Assembly (NCBI GenBank): GCA_944358405.1 | Contig: CALVQX010000005.1 | Coordinates: 1-33,953 of the forward strand | Length of the DNA: 33,953 nt | Reading direction: 5' to 3' | DNA from: an uncultured Bacilli bacterium | Lineage (GTDB): Bacteria > Bacillota_I > Bacilli_A > RF39 > UBA660 | In this document: positions 25,201-32,533 of the stretch, piece after piece | How positions within the stretch are numbered: the first letter of the stretch is position 1 | Layout: each line of letters begins with the position of its first letter | The notes under the pieces: generated by a model | Told to the model about the DNA's origin: nothing | Databases searched by the model: none | The model's input: the letters and a program-made list of their open reading frames with translations, nothing else | Made by a program: the position numbers and the translations under genes

Positions 25201-25307
25201 TAAATGGTTATCGTAATGTAATTCGCAACAAGACAAAAAAAGAAGTAGAGTGCTATCTTTACTCTATTTTGGAGGAACAGTTTAGAAAGGTGGAAGAATG
25301 TGATTAG
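22200..25307 (+). CDS. addA: AddA helicase-nuclease subunit
   Basis: UvrD-like superfamily 1 helicase with a C-terminal RecB-type nuclease. Motifs in order: Q motif WTEEQQQAI, Walker A SAGAGSGKTAVL (~residue 21-32), TFTNAAAAEMKERI, Walker B ILVDEYQDTSDTQ, GDIKQSIYRFRNANP, motif V IHKSKGLEFP, motif VI LLYVALTRAKEKM, then the nuclease GVKIHEMLE and IIIDYKLKN (PD-(D/E)XK), with a final QLNGYRNVI. GTG 22200 follows GGAGGTGA and overlaps the addB stop (TAGTG), indicating coupled translation and equal amounts. 1035 residues, somewhat below the ~1230 of B. subtilis AddA. No Chi recognition can be read directly. Confidence 0.95.
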   Translation: MAWTEEQQQAITSEGKNIIVSAGAGSGKTAVLTARVLRKLQSGVHINELLILTFTNAAAAEMKERIRKTIHQTKGLEEEANLIDSAYITTFDSFSLSMVKKFHTKLNITHNIKITDEVTIDLEKNKILDEIMEEHYLSPTQDFIKLIQDFCLKDDKDLKKELLEIYKKIELKYDKEEYLNDYFEREWTEEKWHTYQKEYFSMLCSYQKEIEQYVMELNDYFDGTYISKIEDVLSKLLASRTYEELKSSLEIKLPAVPKGSSEEGKKVKATISELIKELKSLAIYENEEEMMQELLTTTSNLHMIITILKELDQRLTIYKKENEIYNFTDIARLAIKVVNENSEIRQELTESFNEILVDEYQDTSDTQEKFISLISKNNVYMVGDIKQSIYRFRNANPYIFKNKYDTYRDTDQGIKIDLVKNFRSRKEVLANINLLFNSLMDDEIGGADYEASHQMVFGNTSYVEEGKTEQDYNLEVLTYEESKKNITKEEQEAFIIARDIITKIKNSYQIFDKDEKILRQIEYKDIVILLDKSKNFNLYKKTFEYFHIPLTILKEESLQKDQDILILKNLLKLLLRIKEKNFDEEFKYSFVSVSRSFLFPTSDQEIYEYVAKNSYQESPLYQKCLELVENIEITPSAAYLEYILESFCYEEKLLTIGNVKSFRIRAEYFYNLCQEFSEKGNTIAEFITYLEDIFTGDYDLKFSVNETSRNSCKIMTIHKSKGLEFPICYFAGFSNQFNMSELKEKIIFDNHYGIILPKVQGYYKDTILKTLLKKRVKQEEISERIRLLYVALTRAKEKMIIVLKEQEEQEERMGKVPIYERKKYNSFQAMMKSIYSLLLPYIKKTEVEVDKRYLETISSSAEERLKNEYDDLQVEEAKIDAKELEDIHYSKEKLQLPTKEEQDKMAFGVKIHEMLEQTDFQYLKNQPVHGSIMQKIHAFINSRLIRENMNCKMYKEYEFIYRDGKKQAHGMIDLLIEREDKVIIIDYKLKNIADPSYDQQLNGYRNVIRNKTKKEVECYLYSILEEQFRKVEECD

Positions 25308-25761
25308 AATCTGTTTTGTTTGCCTAGGGAATATTTGTAGATCTCCTATGGCGGAGATGATTTAAAAAAAGAAACTTAAGGATCTAGGACTGGAAAAAGA
25401 GTTTTATATTACTTCCAGAGGAACCAGTAGGGAAGAAGAGGGAAATGATATTTATCCAAGAGCCAAAAAGAAACTTCAAGAAAAAAATATTCCCATAGAG
25501 AATCATATAGCAAAACAATTAGAATTTGCTGATTATGACAAGTTTGATTATTTCATTGCAATGGATGAAGGGAATCAAAGAAGGATACAGAAACTTTTTT
25601 GCCCTAAAACAGCTTCAAAGGTTTATAAATTATTAGAATTTACAAAGACGAATAAAGATATAGCTGATCCTTGGTACACTGGAGATTTTGAACAAGCATA
25701 TCAAGAAATTGATATTGGTACGACTAAATTATTAGAGTTTTTATTATCAAAAGAAAAATAA
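25300..25761 (+). pseudogene. Low-molecular-weight protein tyrosine phosphatase, interrupted by TAA
   Basis: From GTG 25300, behind GAAAGGTGG and overlapping the end of addA, the frame encodes VIRICFVCLGNICRSPMAEMI, the P-loop CxxxxCR(S) of LMW phosphatases (C-L-G-N-I-C-R-S). A TAA follows as codon 22 (25363-25365). The same frame then continues to 25761 with the rest of the family, including the general-acid loop DPWYTGDFEQAY. One nonsense change (for example TTA to TAA) accounts for everything; both sides are otherwise intact. Without the P-loop the piece from ATG 25561 cannot work. LMW phosphatases act on phosphotyrosine or phosphoarginine. A sequence error or a very recent mutation are both possible. 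Confidence 0.85.
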
Positions 25762-25797
25762 AATCGTAAATTTCTCATACAATTTTATTTTTTTTGT
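25754..25797. terminator. Bidirectional terminator between convergent genes
   Basis: AAAAATAAAAT (25754-25764) and ATTTTATTTTT (25782-25792) form an 11-bp A-T stem, with T runs after it on both strands. It overlaps the 3' ends of the phosphatase gene and of the minus-strand gene. Confidence 0.6.
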
Positions 25798-26303
25798 TTC
25801 TTTTTTTGAAATACATAATCATACTCTTCAGGAGATAACAAATTTCGAAAAAATTCAAAACGGACCATATCTCTTCTGCTTTCATCCACCAAAACTAAGG
25901 CCTCTTGATTGGTCAAATTAGAATGAATAATATAATAAGGAAGCCCGATCATTTCCATAGCTAGGTCAGGATCTTTTGAAAATTCTTCTTCATCATAAAT
26001 ATATGCTTCTTCCGGGTAACAGTCTGTAAAAGGCTTTACATGAGCTAAATGAATCGAAAGTGAATTTGTCTGATTTAATTGGTAAGCTAATTCCTTTGGA
26101 TATCTAGAATAATCTTCATCATAAAATACATTGCCTTCCTTTTTTAAAAGAACAACATTTCCCAATATCATAGAAACCGCAGGAGATAATTCTTGAAAAG
26201 GATCATAAGATAGATCTGCCAAATAACGATTTTTTTTAGGATTAGAAAAGTATTCTGGTGTAGCAAAAATAAGACCAAGGTAATAGGCCTCTAAACAAAG
26301 CAT
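25785..26303 (-). CDS. Hypothetical protein, 172 aa
   Basis: One of two minus-strand genes. On its strand ATG is preceded by AAAGGATG with good spacing and by a strong promoter. I recognise no family. The sequence is acidic with many aromatic residues (YDPFQEL, YDEDYSRYPKEL, CYPEEAYIYDEEEF). It ends with a basic tail (FQKKKQKK). The N-terminus MLCLEAYYLGLIFATPEYF is moderately hydrophobic but not a clear signal peptide or membrane helix. It is probably a soluble cytoplasmic protein. It is divergent from the DinG-like helicase, with their promoters back to back. Confidence 0.6.
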   Translation of the reverse strand: MLCLEAYYLGLIFATPEYFSNPKKNRYLADLSYDPFQELSPAVSMILGNVVLLKKEGNVFYDEDYSRYPKELAYQLNQTNSLSIHLAHVKPFTDCYPEEAYIYDEEEFSKDPDLAMEMIGLPYYIIHSNLTNQEALVLVDESRRDMVRFEFFRNLLSPEEYDYVFQKKKQKK

Positions 26304-26330
26304 ATAAACGCATCCTTTCTTTTAGAAATT

Positions 26331-26359
26331 ATTCTAACACAAGGATAAAAGAAGTTCAA
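26331..26359 (-). promoter_or_regulatory. Promoter for the minus-strand hypothetical
   Basis: On the minus strand: TTGAAC, 17 bases, TAGAAT, with TG one base before the -10. Confidence 0.75.
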
Positions 26360-26369
26360 TCATAAAAGA

Positions 26370-26398
26370 TTTACAATTCAGGAAAAATATGATATAAT
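26370..26398 (+). promoter_or_regulatory. Promoter for the DinG-like helicase
   Basis: TTTACA (26370-26375), 17 bases, TATAAT (26393-26398) with TGa upstream. Its -35 lies ten bases from the -35 of the divergent promoter. Confidence 0.85.
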
Positions 26399-26428
26399 AA
26401 GCAAGCGATAAAAACATGGAGGGGTAGT

Positions 26429-28438
26429 ATGAAAATATGGAAGGAAGAGTCTTTTGACTATCAATTATATCAGCAAATCGATAATTATTTTGAACAATTA
26501 CATGATAGTAAAATTTTAGAATACCGAGAAGGTCAACATACGATGGCTCTAGATGTAATGGATGCTATTAAGAAAAAAGAAATCTTACTAATCGAAGCAG
26601 GGGTAGGTAGTGGAAAATCCTGGGGATATTTAATCCCATTAATTTATGCTAGTCAAGAAAAAGAACATTTCCAAGGATTTATTATTTCCACATCTTCCAT
26701 TGCCTTACAAGAACAATTAAAAAAAGAAGTAGATAAATTGTCAGAAATATTAAACATCCCTTTAGAAATTACCATCGCAAAAGGAAAAAAAAATTATATT
26801 TGTAAAAAGCGATTAAAAAATTTTGTAGAAAAAGCGGAATCCACTGACGATAAAAAAGAGTATCAAAAAATTATTGATAAAGTAGAATCAGGAAAGATAG
26901 ATCGAAAAGAGTTTGATGAATTAGATCAAAAAACATGGACAAAAATCAATGTAGATAAAGCTAATTGTGTAAAATGCTTATATAACGAGGAATGTAAATT
27001 TCTTCTTTCCAGAAAACAACTACCTGATGAGAAGGCGATTATCTGCAATCATGATTTATTAATAGAAGCCTTAAAAAGAGATACAGAAGATAAATTACTA
27101 AAAGATCCGTCTATTTTAATCGTAGACGAAGCTCATTCTTTAGAAGAAAAAATTAGAAAAGCTTATCAAAAAAGTATTACAAAACAATCACTAGAATTTT
27201 GTATTTATAATCTTCTTACATATTTAGATGCCGATATCGGTGAGGAAATTTTAGCAATAGAACTTACTAACAAAGTATTTCGTAAGATCAGTACAAAGGC
27301 AAAAATGGAATATAAGAAAAATGCCAAAGATGATATAGAAGTTCTAGATTCAGAAACGAGTGGTTTTTCTTGTACTCCTGCATTAAAAACAGAAATAAAT
27401 AAATTAATAGCGGAATTTACTACCATAGAACAAAAATGCTTAAATTCATATAACACGGATAAAAACTTCATTCAGCAATTAGGAAATTTAAAAGAAGCAA
27501 AAAAAGTATTAGAGGATTTGGTTAGCAAAGATAGAAAAAATATTTATTGGGCAGCATTCTTGCCAAATACGAAAGAACATATTGAACTGCATTATGTACC
27601 CAAAAATATTGCTCTACTGGCAAGGCAGTTATTAGGCAAAGGAAATTATGGCAAAGTATTTACTTCGGCAACCATGACAACAAAAGATCAAGGTTATACT
27701 TACTTTATGAGAGGATTGGGGCTATCCCATCTACAAGGAGTCAATATATTACAAGAATATGTACAAGAATCTCCTTATGATTATGATAGAAATTCGATTC
27801 TATATCTATCTCAAAATGTCCTTTCTCCTAAGTGTCAAGATCATGAATTGTACTTAAATTCCTTAGCGCAAGAAATAGATCAATTGATTCAACTGACCAA
27901 TGGTAGAAGCTTAGTACTATTTACCTCCAAGACAGATATGAATGGAGTTTATGACCGCTTAAAGAAAAATTCATATTCTTTTCCGTTATACATCCAAGAA
28001 GATGGTAAAAATGCTGAAAATTTAAAAAGAACTTTTCAAGAAGAAGAAACCTCTACACTGTTTGCAACAGGATCTTTCTGGGAAGGAATCGATGTAGCTG
28101 GAAATTCATTAGAGCAAGTGATTATTACAAAATTACCATTTCCAGTAGTAGATCCAATTATGCAAGAGAAAGCATCTCACTATACCAATAGTTTAGAAGA
28201 AGTATATATTCCAGAAATGATTATCAAATTGAAACAAGGTGCCGGAAGATTAATCAGAAGTAGTCAGGATAAAGGAATCATTTCTATTTTAGATTCTAGG
28301 GCAAAAGATTATGAATCTTATATTATGGGAAATTTGCCATATCAAAAAAAGACTGAACAATTTACAGAAGTAGAAAACTTTGCATTAGAAAATTTACAAA
28401 TATCGCCAGAAAATTTGAATGTGAAAATTAAAAAGTAA
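26429..28438 (+). CDS. DinG/XPD-family ATP-dependent DNA helicase
   Basis: Superfamily 2 Fe-S helicase, 669 residues. Seen in order: REGQHTMALDVMDAI (Q-motif region), Walker A EAGVGSGKSWGYLIP (~residues 57-71), STSSIALQEQL, the four Fe-S cysteines (YICKKRL, then CVKCLYNEEC, ~residues 118-190), DEAH box in LIVDEAHSLEE, FTSATMTT, SLVLFTSKTDM, FATGSFWEGIDVAG and QGAGRLIRS. These are DinG/YoaA features. Unlike B. subtilis DinG there is no N-terminal exonuclease domain, so it resembles the E. coli layout. It probably unwinds DNA in repair or at R-loops. ATG 26429 follows GGAGGGG. Confidence 0.92.
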   Translation: MKIWKEESFDYQLYQQIDNYFEQLHDSKILEYREGQHTMALDVMDAIKKKEILLIEAGVGSGKSWGYLIPLIYASQEKEHFQGFIISTSSIALQEQLKKEVDKLSEILNIPLEITIAKGKKNYICKKRLKNFVEKAESTDDKKEYQKIIDKVESGKIDRKEFDELDQKTWTKINVDKANCVKCLYNEECKFLLSRKQLPDEKAIICNHDLLIEALKRDTEDKLLKDPSILIVDEAHSLEEKIRKAYQKSITKQSLEFCIYNLLTYLDADIGEEILAIELTNKVFRKISTKAKMEYKKNAKDDIEVLDSETSGFSCTPALKTEINKLIAEFTTIEQKCLNSYNTDKNFIQQLGNLKEAKKVLEDLVSKDRKNIYWAAFLPNTKEHIELHYVPKNIALLARQLLGKGNYGKVFTSATMTTKDQGYTYFMRGLGLSHLQGVNILQEYVQESPYDYDRNSILYLSQNVLSPKCQDHELYLNSLAQEIDQLIQLTNGRSLVLFTSKTDMNGVYDRLKKNSYSFPLYIQEDGKNAENLKRTFQEEETSTLFATGSFWEGIDVAGNSLEQVIITKLPFPVVDPIMQEKASHYTNSLEEVYIPEMIIKLKQGAGRLIRSSQDKGIISILDSRAKDYESYIMGNLPYQKKTEQFTEVENFALENLQISPENLNVKIKK

Positions 28439-28516
28439 AGATCTAAAAACGAATAAGCAAAAGAATTATAATATATATTGTAAACTTGCCCTTTCAAATG
28501 AATGCCAAAGTAAAAG

Positions 28517-28546
28517 TTGACACAATAGTTCGTACTATGTTATAAT
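28517..28546 (+). promoter_or_regulatory. Strong promoter of the rplU operon
   Basis: TTGACA (28517-28522), 18 bases, TATAAT (28541-28546) with TGt upstream: nearly full consensus, as expected for ribosomal protein genes. Confidence 0.92.
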
Positions 28547-28551
28547 CTAAG

Positions 28552-28642
28552 TGTTTGACGCCTCAAGCTCAAACCGCATTGAAAAGGTAAAAACAAGAAA
28601 ACTTGTACCTTAAGAGCGAGTCTTAAGTTATTAAAGAAGGAG
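28552..28642 (+). promoter_or_regulatory. Structured rplU leader, likely the L21 leader
   Basis: About 90 transcribed bases before the ribosome binding site contain two clear stems: AAGGT/ACCTT enclosing ACAAG/CTTGT (about 28584-28611) and CTTAAGA/TCTTAAG around GCGAG (about 28609-28627), which partly exclude each other. An upstream segment ctcaagctc may pair with gagcgag. Low-GC Gram-positives carry the known L21 leader (Rfam L21_leader) in this position, thought to give feedback control by L21. The assignment is by place and structure, not by alignment. Confidence 0.6.
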
Positions 28643-28650
28643 GTATACGA

Positions 28651-28953
28651 ATGAACGCTGTAATTAAAGTAGGTGGAAAGCAATATTATGTTACGGAAGG
28701 TTCTGAAATCTTTGTAGAAAAATTAAATGCTGAAGCTGGAGATACAGTAAAATTTGATCAAGTTTTAATGCTTGATAGTAAAATAGGAAGTCCTTATCTT
28801 ACGAATGTTACCGTGGAAGGTAAAGTAATAAAAAACGGAAAACAAAAGAAAATTAAAATTTTCAAATACAAAAGTAAGGATAGATCTAACCGTAAAAAGC
28901 AAGGACATAGACAACCTTATACAAAAATTCAAATTACAAAAATTAACGGATAA
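28651..28953 (+). CDS. rplU: Ribosomal protein L21
   Basis: 100 residues, the normal length. MNAVIKVGGKQYYV at the start and the basic end FKYKSKDRSNRKKQGHRQPYTKIQI are the L21 signature. It binds 23S rRNA in the large subunit. ATG 28651 follows AAGGAGG. It is the first gene of rplU-prp-rpmA, with two bases between its stop and the prp start. Confidence 0.97.
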   Translation: MNAVIKVGGKQYYVTEGSEIFVEKLNAEAGDTVKFDQVLMLDSKIGSPYLTNVTVEGKVIKNGKQKKIKIFKYKSKDRSNRKKQGHRQPYTKIQITKING

Positions 28954-28955
28954 AA

Positions 28956-29258
28956 ATGATTCAAGTCAAAATAGAAAAGGAAAATGCCAAATACAAAAAA
29001 ATTACAATATTAGGACATGCCATGTATGATGAATATGGAAAAGATATTGTCTGTAGTGCAGTGAGTAGTATTGTAACAACCACAGTAAATGGTATTTTAG
29101 CATTAGATAAAGGTAGTCTAAGTTATATGATTAGTAAAAAAGGAATGAGTATTACAATAAAAAATACTGATGAAACTACTCAGATACTAATCGGAAATAT
29201 GGTTAGTCTTTTGAAAGAATTAGCGAAAAACTATCCAGAAAACATAGAAGTAAAGTAA
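28956..29258 (+). CDS. prp: Ribosomal-processing cysteine protease Prp
   Basis: Prp (YsxB) is the cysteine protease that removes the N-terminal peptide of ribosomal protein L27 in Firmicutes. The catalytic pair is visible: His in [14 protein letters not shown] (His 21) and Cys in [11 protein letters not shown] (Cys 33). The 100-residue length is typical. It sits between rplU and rpmA, its standard position, with its start two bases after the rplU stop and no separate strong ribosome binding site, suggesting coupling. In this genome L32 carries the same target peptide, so Prp may have a second ribosomal substrate. Confidence 0.95.
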   Translation: MIQVKIEKENAKYKKITILGHAMYDEYGKDIVCSAVSSIVTTTVNGILALDKGSLSYMISKKGMSITIKNTDETTQILIGNMVSLLKELAKNYPENIEVK

Positions 29259-29269
29259 GGAGGAGAATT

Positions 29270-29560
29270 ATGAGATTTTTAAAATTAGATATCCAATTAT
29301 TTGCTCATCATAAAGGGCAAGGCTCTACATCTAATGGCCGTGATTCTGCAGGACGTAGATTAGGTGCCAAAGCAGCAGATGGCGAATTTGTAACAGCGGG
29401 TTCTATTATCTATCGTCAACGTGGAACAAAAGTTTTCCCAGGAACAAACGTGCGTCGTGGAAATGATGATACATTATATTCAACCGTAGATGGAATTGTA
29501 AAATTTGAGCGTTTAGGAAGAGATAAAAAACAAGCTTCTGTTTATACTGTGGATGAATAA
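29270..29560 (+). CDS. rpmA: Ribosomal protein L27 with Prp-cleaved prepeptide
   Basis: [12 protein letters not shown] is followed by [20 protein letters not shown], the standard L27 body whose N-terminus reaches the peptidyl-transferase centre. LDIQLFA fits the Prp recognition motif LxxQ(F/L)FA, and cutting after the Ala gives the mature start HHKGQGS. 96 residues. ATG 29270 follows AAGGAGG. The DNA of the prepeptide (29282-29305) differs from that of L32 (19374-19397) at only two of 24 positions, both silent. Confidence 0.97.
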   Translation: MRFLKLDIQLFAHHKGQGSTSNGRDSAGRRLGAKAADGEFVTAGSIIYRQRGTKVFPGTNVRRGNDDTLYSTVDGIVKFERLGRDKKQASVYTVDE

Positions 29561-29633
29561 GGAAGTTTTTTATACGATAGCAAGGAAAGGATGATGAGAG
29601 TCATTCTTTTACATTTTATAGGTAAAAGTGGAA

Positions 29634-29663
29634 TTAGACAAATTAGAAAAAGCTTGATATAAT
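29634..29663 (+). promoter_or_regulatory. Promoter for obgE
   Basis: TAGACA (29635-29640), 17 bases, TATAAT (29658-29663) with TGa upstream. A 7-bp stem CTTTTAC/GTAAAAG precedes it, at about 29606-29628. Confidence 0.65.
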
Positions 29664-29687
29664 AAAAAAGCAAGGAGGGGATGGGAT

Positions 29688-30968
29688 ATGTTTGTAGATG
29701 AGGTTATTATCAAAGTCGAAGCTGGAAATGGTGGAGATGGTTGTACAGCTTTTCGTAGAGAAAAATATGTTCCTATGGGAGGACCTTATGGTGGAAATGG
29801 TGGTCATGGTAGTGACATTGTTTTTAAGGTAGATGAAGGATTACATACATTATTAGATCTACGTTATCAAAAGATAATTAAGGGAAAAAAAGGAGAAAAT
29901 GGTCGTGGTAAAAATCAACATGGAAAAGGTGCGGATCCACTTGTTATAAAAGTTCCGTTGGGAACGGTAGTGACAGATTTAGATACTGGATTAATTCTTG
30001 CGGATTTATCAAAAAAGAATCAAGAAGAAATTATTGCTAAAGGTGGCCGTGGTGGCCGTGGTAATACAGCTTTTAAAACACAGACGAATACTGCTCCTGA
30101 TTATTCAGAAAATGGGGAAGAAGGAGAAAAGAAAACGATTAAAGTAGAAGTAAAATTACTAGCAGATGTTGGGTTAGTAGGACTTCCAAGTGTCGGAAAA
30201 AGTACCATTATTTCTATGATATCAAAATCAAGGCCTAAAATTGCAGCTTATCACTTTACGACATTGACTCCTAATTTGGGAGTAACAAAATCAAGTGATG
30301 GAAGAAGTTTCGTAGTTGCTGATCTTCCCGGATTAATTGAAGGTGCATCGAAAGGAGAAGGATTAGGAGATAAGTTTTTAAAACATATAGAAAGAACTAA
30401 AGTCATTGCTCATGTTGTTGATATGAGTGGAAGTGAAATGAGAGATCCTTATGAAGATTATTTATTAATCAATAAAGAGTTACAAGAATATAATGAAAAA
30501 TTAATGAAAAAACCGCAAATTATATTAGCTAACAAAATGGATCTTCCACAAGCAAAAGAGAATCTAGAAGAATTTGAAAAACATCTTCCTAAAGAAACTG
30601 AAATTTTTGAAATTAGCGCTGCAACAAATATGGGATTACAAAGAGTATTAGATCGCTTAGCCGATTTATTAGATGAGATTCCAAATCAGCCATTATATGA
30701 AGATAGTCAAATAGAAAGCCATATTTTATATAAGTTCCAAAAAGAAGAACCCTTTACCATTATGAAAGATGACGATGGCTGTTGGGCAATCCAAGGAAAA
30801 GAAGTAGAAAGAATTTTCAAAATGACAAAATTCAACAGTGAAGAAGCTATCTATCGCTTTGCTAAAAAATTACGACGAATGGGAATTGATGAAGAACTAG
30901 AAAAATTAGGAGCCAAAGAAGGAGATCAAGTTCGTATTTTAGATTTCTACTTCGATTATAAGGACTAA
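29688..30968 (+). CDS. obgE: Obg GTPase (CgtA)
   Basis: Essential GTPase in 50S ribosome assembly and stress response. The 426 residues hold all three domains: the glycine-rich Obg fold (MFVDEVIIKVEAGNGGDGCTAFRREK through GGRGGRGNTAFK), the G domain (G1 GLPSVGKST, G3 DLPGLIEGAS, G4 NKMD, G5 ISAA) and the C-terminal OCT domain (EEPFTIMKDDDGCWAIQGKEVER to the end). ATG 29688 follows AAGGAGGGG. It lies directly after rpmA, as in many Firmicutes, but has its own promoter. The next gene starts four bases after its stop. Confidence 0.97.
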   Translation: MFVDEVIIKVEAGNGGDGCTAFRREKYVPMGGPYGGNGGHGSDIVFKVDEGLHTLLDLRYQKIIKGKKGENGRGKNQHGKGADPLVIKVPLGTVVTDLDTGLILADLSKKNQEEIIAKGGRGGRGNTAFKTQTNTAPDYSENGEEGEKKTIKVEVKLLADVGLVGLPSVGKSTIISMISKSRPKIAAYHFTTLTPNLGVTKSSDGRSFVVADLPGLIEGASKGEGLGDKFLKHIERTKVIAHVVDMSGSEMRDPYEDYLLINKELQEYNEKLMKKPQIILANKMDLPQAKENLEEFEKHLPKETEIFEISAATNMGLQRVLDRLADLLDEIPNQPLYEDSQIESHILYKFQKEEPFTIMKDDDGCWAIQGKEVERIFKMTKFNSEEAIYRFAKKLRRMGIDEELEKLGAKEGDQVRILDFYFDYKD

Positions 30969-30972
30969 AAAG

Positions 30973-31677
30973 ATGTTAACGATTAGTACTTTTAATATCA
31001 AAAATGACAGTAGTACCTACCGTAGAGAAAAGGCAGAAAGAATTATAGAATATCTAGAAGATAATCAGATAGATATTTTAAATCTGCAAGAGCTTTTTCC
31101 TAAGTGTGAAAGGGATTTACGAAAAGAATTGCAAAAAAGAAATTATAAAATTTATGGCAAATATAGATATTATTTTCCCTGGTTTTCTAGCATTAATGAA
31201 TCTAATGCAATTATTACAAATCAGCCAGTAATCTTTCATAAAACTTACTATTTGCCATCGTTTCCATCTTTTACTAAAAGAGTTGCTACAAAAGTTGTTA
31301 TTCAAAATGAAAAGATAGGAACGATTAGTATTATTAATACTCATCTAGATTATCAGTATGATTATGTAAAGAAAAAACAATTAAAATATTTACAAAAGCT
31401 GATCGAAAAAGATAAAAATCCTATCTTATTGACCGGAGATTTTAATTTAAAAAACAATAAAGAACTTTTTTTCTGGTTTGAAAATGTACTACAAGAAAAA
31501 GGAATATTTCCCATAAAAACGAAAGGAAAAACATTGAAACAATCTAGATATCATCGAGCAATTGATCATATTTTTATTTCTCAAGATTTTGAGATTTTAA
31601 AAGCAGAAATTATTAAAACTTTATCTATCAGTGATCATTATCCAATTTTAGTAAAATTAATAAAGAGAAGTGATTAA
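30973..31677 (+). CDS. Endonuclease/exonuclease/phosphatase (EEP) family protein
   Basis: 234 residues with the EEP fold motifs: STFNIKN (Asn), ILNLQEL (Glu ligand), INTHLDY, LLTGDFNL (catalytic Asp and Asn), IDHIFIS and the terminal SDHYPI (Asp-His). Metal-dependent members cut DNA, RNA, phospholipids or phosphoinositides; this one lacks a signal peptide, so an intracellular nuclease or phosphatase is likely. It follows obgE by four bases and overlaps no gene; the next ORF starts two bases after its stop. Substrate unknown. Confidence 0.85.
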   Translation: MLTISTFNIKNDSSTYRREKAERIIEYLEDNQIDILNLQELFPKCERDLRKELQKRNYKIYGKYRYYFPWFSSINESNAIITNQPVIFHKTYYLPSFPSFTKRVATKVVIQNEKIGTISIINTHLDYQYDYVKKKQLKYLQKLIEKDKNPILLTGDFNLKNNKELFFWFENVLQEKGIFPIKTKGKTLKQSRYHRAIDHIFISQDFEILKAEIIKTLSISDHYPILVKLIKRSD

Positions 31678-31679
31678 AA

Positions 31680-32309
31680 ATGAAAATAACTATATTAGAA
31701 CAAAAAGCCAAACATTTAGATAGTCGTATGAAAGGAATTAATCAATGGATTAGAGAAAATATTAATACAGATCCGAATGCATATGAAATTACAGATTGTA
31801 ATGTACAGTATGCGGAAATATTGTCTATGCTAAGATCTTGTTATGAACAAGGCGAATGGAAAGAGCTAAGTGAAGAACAGCAAGAGAGTTTAAAGCAAAA
31901 AATTCAAGAGTGCTCTATGGAGTTGGAAATGATGGAATCTCTTCGACTTCCTCATTCGTTCTTTATGAGTGAGGAACCCCAAGTATTATATCAGGCTTTA
32001 AAAAAGAGTCAAGAAGAAATGAATTATGATATTCCAACAGATCCAGCAATTGCAGAAGCAAAGCGAGAATTATTATGTAAATCTATGAGCGTTCCATTCT
32101 ACATTTGGCAGGTACAAAGGACAGAGCCTAACTACCAATATGATAATGTGAGTGAATATAGTACCATGCAATTAATGCTTGACTTATATCAAAGTGAATC
32201 TGCATTAGTATGTGGCAAGATCCAATTTAAAGAGCAAATAGAAGGGTTATTTGAAAGAATCGAAAAAAATTATAAATATAGTTCAGAAAAACAGAATAAA
32301 CAAAAGTAA
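31680..32309 (+). CDS. Hypothetical helical protein, 209 aa
   Basis: No family recognised. ATG 31680 is two bases after the EEP stop, with AGAAGTGAT as ribosome binding site, so the two are probably co-translated. The sequence is helical and rich in Glu, Gln and Met (SEEQQESLKQKIQECSMELEMMESL), with several Cys (CNVQY, RSCYEQG, IQECSM, LLCKSM, ALVCGK) not arranged as a metal site. No membrane or signal segment. It ends with a basic tail. Possibly it works with the EEP protein. Confidence 0.6.
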   Translation: MKITILEQKAKHLDSRMKGINQWIRENINTDPNAYEITDCNVQYAEILSMLRSCYEQGEWKELSEEQQESLKQKIQECSMELEMMESLRLPHSFFMSEEPQVLYQALKKSQEEMNYDIPTDPAIAEAKRELLCKSMSVPFYIWQVQRTEPNYQYDNVSEYSTMQLMLDLYQSESALVCGKIQFKEQIEGLFERIEKNYKYSSEKQNKQK

Positions 32310-32533
32310 GACCTCAGGTTTCTCTATTTTAATCAATCAAAAGCAAATATAGATCTATAAATAAAAATTTCTAATTTTAAAAGAAAAAGTAGCAGTTCAG
32401 TGAATGAAATTTTCGCCTTTTAAAGGAATTTGTCAAAGAATTATTGTAAAATATAAAAATAGTTGGACAAAAGAGAAAAGTTATACTATAATCAAAGGTA
32501 GAAATAGAATGAAGTTGAGGATGAGGTGAAAAT
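32310..32533 (+). promoter_or_regulatory. Upstream region and promoter of the Hpt-receiver gene
   Basis: The 224-base gap contains TTGGAC (32463-32468), 18 bases, TATAAT (32487-32492), about 40 bases before ATG 32534; TGGACA one base later gives a 17-base spacer. I see no strong terminator or RNA gene in the rest. Confidence 0.6.

Noticed and set aside
25363-25365. TAA read as a sense codon through an altered genetic code
   Set aside because: TAA, TAG and TGA all end genuine genes in this window, so the code is standard.
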